From positions 1-8,325 of the forward strand of contig CAMLJA010000074.1 in assembly GCA_946480065.1 (NCBI GenBank): a stretch of DNA of 8,325 nucleotides, in the 5' to 3' direction. The stretch's first letter is position 1. Every line of letters starts with the position of its first letter. The position numbers and the translations under genes were made by a program. The notes beneath the pieces were generated by a model. The model did no database searches. It saw only the letters and a list, made by a program, of their open reading frames with translations, and was not told where the DNA came from. Positions 8,095 through 8,325 of this stretch are shown here, piece after piece. The stretch comes from an uncultured Thermomonas sp. GTDB taxonomy: Bacteria > Pseudomonadota > Gammaproteobacteria > Xanthomonadales > Xanthomonadaceae.

Positions 8095-8111
8095 TGCCAT
8101 GACTGATGGCA
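8095..8111. promoter_or_regulatory. Inverted repeat in the divergent DUF5916/lipoprotein intergenic region
   Basis: TGCCAT (8095-8100) and ATGGCA (8106-8111) form a six-base inverted repeat around GACTG. It is about 60 nt upstream of the DUF5916 start and 120 nt upstream of the lipoprotein start, where an operator for either promoter could sit. Spacing and size fit a small dimeric regulator, but chance occurrence is quite possible. The rest of the 198-nt gap is very GC-rich with no other element I can name apart from the -10 candidate at 8196. Confidence 0.3.
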
Positions 8112-8195
8112 GGTGCGGCGCGTGCGGCCGCGCGGCGCCGCGATGGGTCGCGCCGGTGTGCAGGCGGGGTCACGGCGGCGCGGCGCGCCCGGCGC

Positions 8196-8201
8196 TACAC
8201 T
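8196..8201 (+). promoter_or_regulatory. Candidate -10 element of the downstream lipoprotein gene
   Basis: TACACT stands out as an AT-containing hexamer in a nearly pure G/C stretch and matches TATAAT at four of six positions. It would start transcription near 8208, giving a leader of about 24 nt with a weak AGGG site (8218-8221) ten bases from the ATG. No -35 match lies at the usual distance. Confidence 0.45.
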
Positions 8202-8231
8202 CGGCGCTTTCCGTTGCAGGGCAGACTTCCG

Positions 8232-8325
8232 ATGCGCCAACTGATCCTGAGCATGTCCGTCGCCGCCGCGCTCGGCGTCGCCGCCACCGGCTGCGAGCGC
8301 AGCCCGAGCCCCGCCGCCGGCGCCG
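8232..8325 (+). CDS. Putative lipoprotein, N-terminus only (3' truncated by window)
   Basis: Thirty-one codons are present. MRQLILSMSVAAALGVAATG has a short basic n-region and a hydrophobic core and ends at a lipobox ATG|C (C21), so signal peptidase II cleavage and lipid attachment at C21 are likely. Residue +2 is Glu rather than Asp, which in enterobacteria would favour sorting to the outer membrane. The start of the mature chain (ERSPSPAAGA) is a Ser/Pro/Ala linker, common in exported enzymes of xanthomonads. The function cannot be told from this piece. A further in-frame ATG (codon 8) would leave a much shorter signal and is less likely. The reading frame is open to the window edge. Confidence 0.75.
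   Translation, partial: MRQLILSMSVAAALGVAATGCERSPSPAAGA

Noticed and set aside
5719..8100. A 793-codon minus-strand frame overlapping the DUF5916 gene
   Set aside because: Arg/Pro/Ala-rich shadow frame without domain features; its ATG at 8100 has no ribosome binding site linked to a plausible protein.
5826..8102. A 758-codon open frame on the plus strand, antisense to almost all of the DUF5916 gene
   Set aside because: Composition is Val/Ala/His/Arg/Gln-rich without any domain motif, typical of the mirror frame of a high-GC gene. The minus-strand protein has clear family signatures and a signal peptide.

Overview
The window is an ordinary chromosomal stretch of a high-GC gammaproteobacterium, most likely of the Xanthomonadaceae/Lysobacteraceae (Xanthomonas, Lysobacter or Luteimonas-like). 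This rests on the xerC-hslV-hslU order, the 12-residue propeptide ahead of the HslV catalytic Thr, strong G/C bias at third codon positions, and a GTAG-headed REP-like palindrome between hslV and hslU. Taxonomy is inferred from remembered family features, not from a search.

Layout: (1) 2-82 is the extreme C-terminus of XerC, including its nucleophilic tyrosine. (2) 246-2336 is the heat-shock protease operon hslV-hslU. It has a good sigma32-type promoter just upstream of hslV and an inverted REP pair filling the 115-nt gap between the two genes. (3) 2412-4675 holds two minus-strand genes, a GspE/PilB-family secretion or pilus ATPase followed by a small exported cupin. They converge on hslU across a hairpin-rich gap. 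(4) 4768-5722 holds plus-strand ubiE and a closely spaced 62-residue two-helix membrane protein. The -10-like element of ubiE lies so close to its ATG that the mRNA is probably leaderless. (5) 5763-8033 is a large minus-strand gene for an exported CBM9-like/DUF5916 predicted outer-membrane beta-barrel protein, with a probable TTG start. (6) From 8232 a divergent gene begins with a lipoprotein-type signal peptide and runs off the window.

Functional links: HslV (N-terminal-Thr peptidase) and HslU (AAA+ unfoldase) form one ATP-dependent protease, and their control by sigma32 fits. UbiE makes a C-methylation step of ubiquinone/menaquinone synthesis. The GspE-like ATPase stands alone here with no pilin, secretin or inner-membrane platform gene beside it, so its machine is unknown. 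The cupin and the DUF5916 protein are envelope proteins without known substrates.

I found no phage, IS, CRISPR, tRNA/rRNA or defence-type system. The points worth a second look are regulatory or architectural: the REP pair inside hslVU, the probable leaderless ubiE transcript, the orphan GspE-like ATPase, and the uncharacterised 62-residue membrane protein behind ubiE. No stretch longer than 300 bases lacks a gene.
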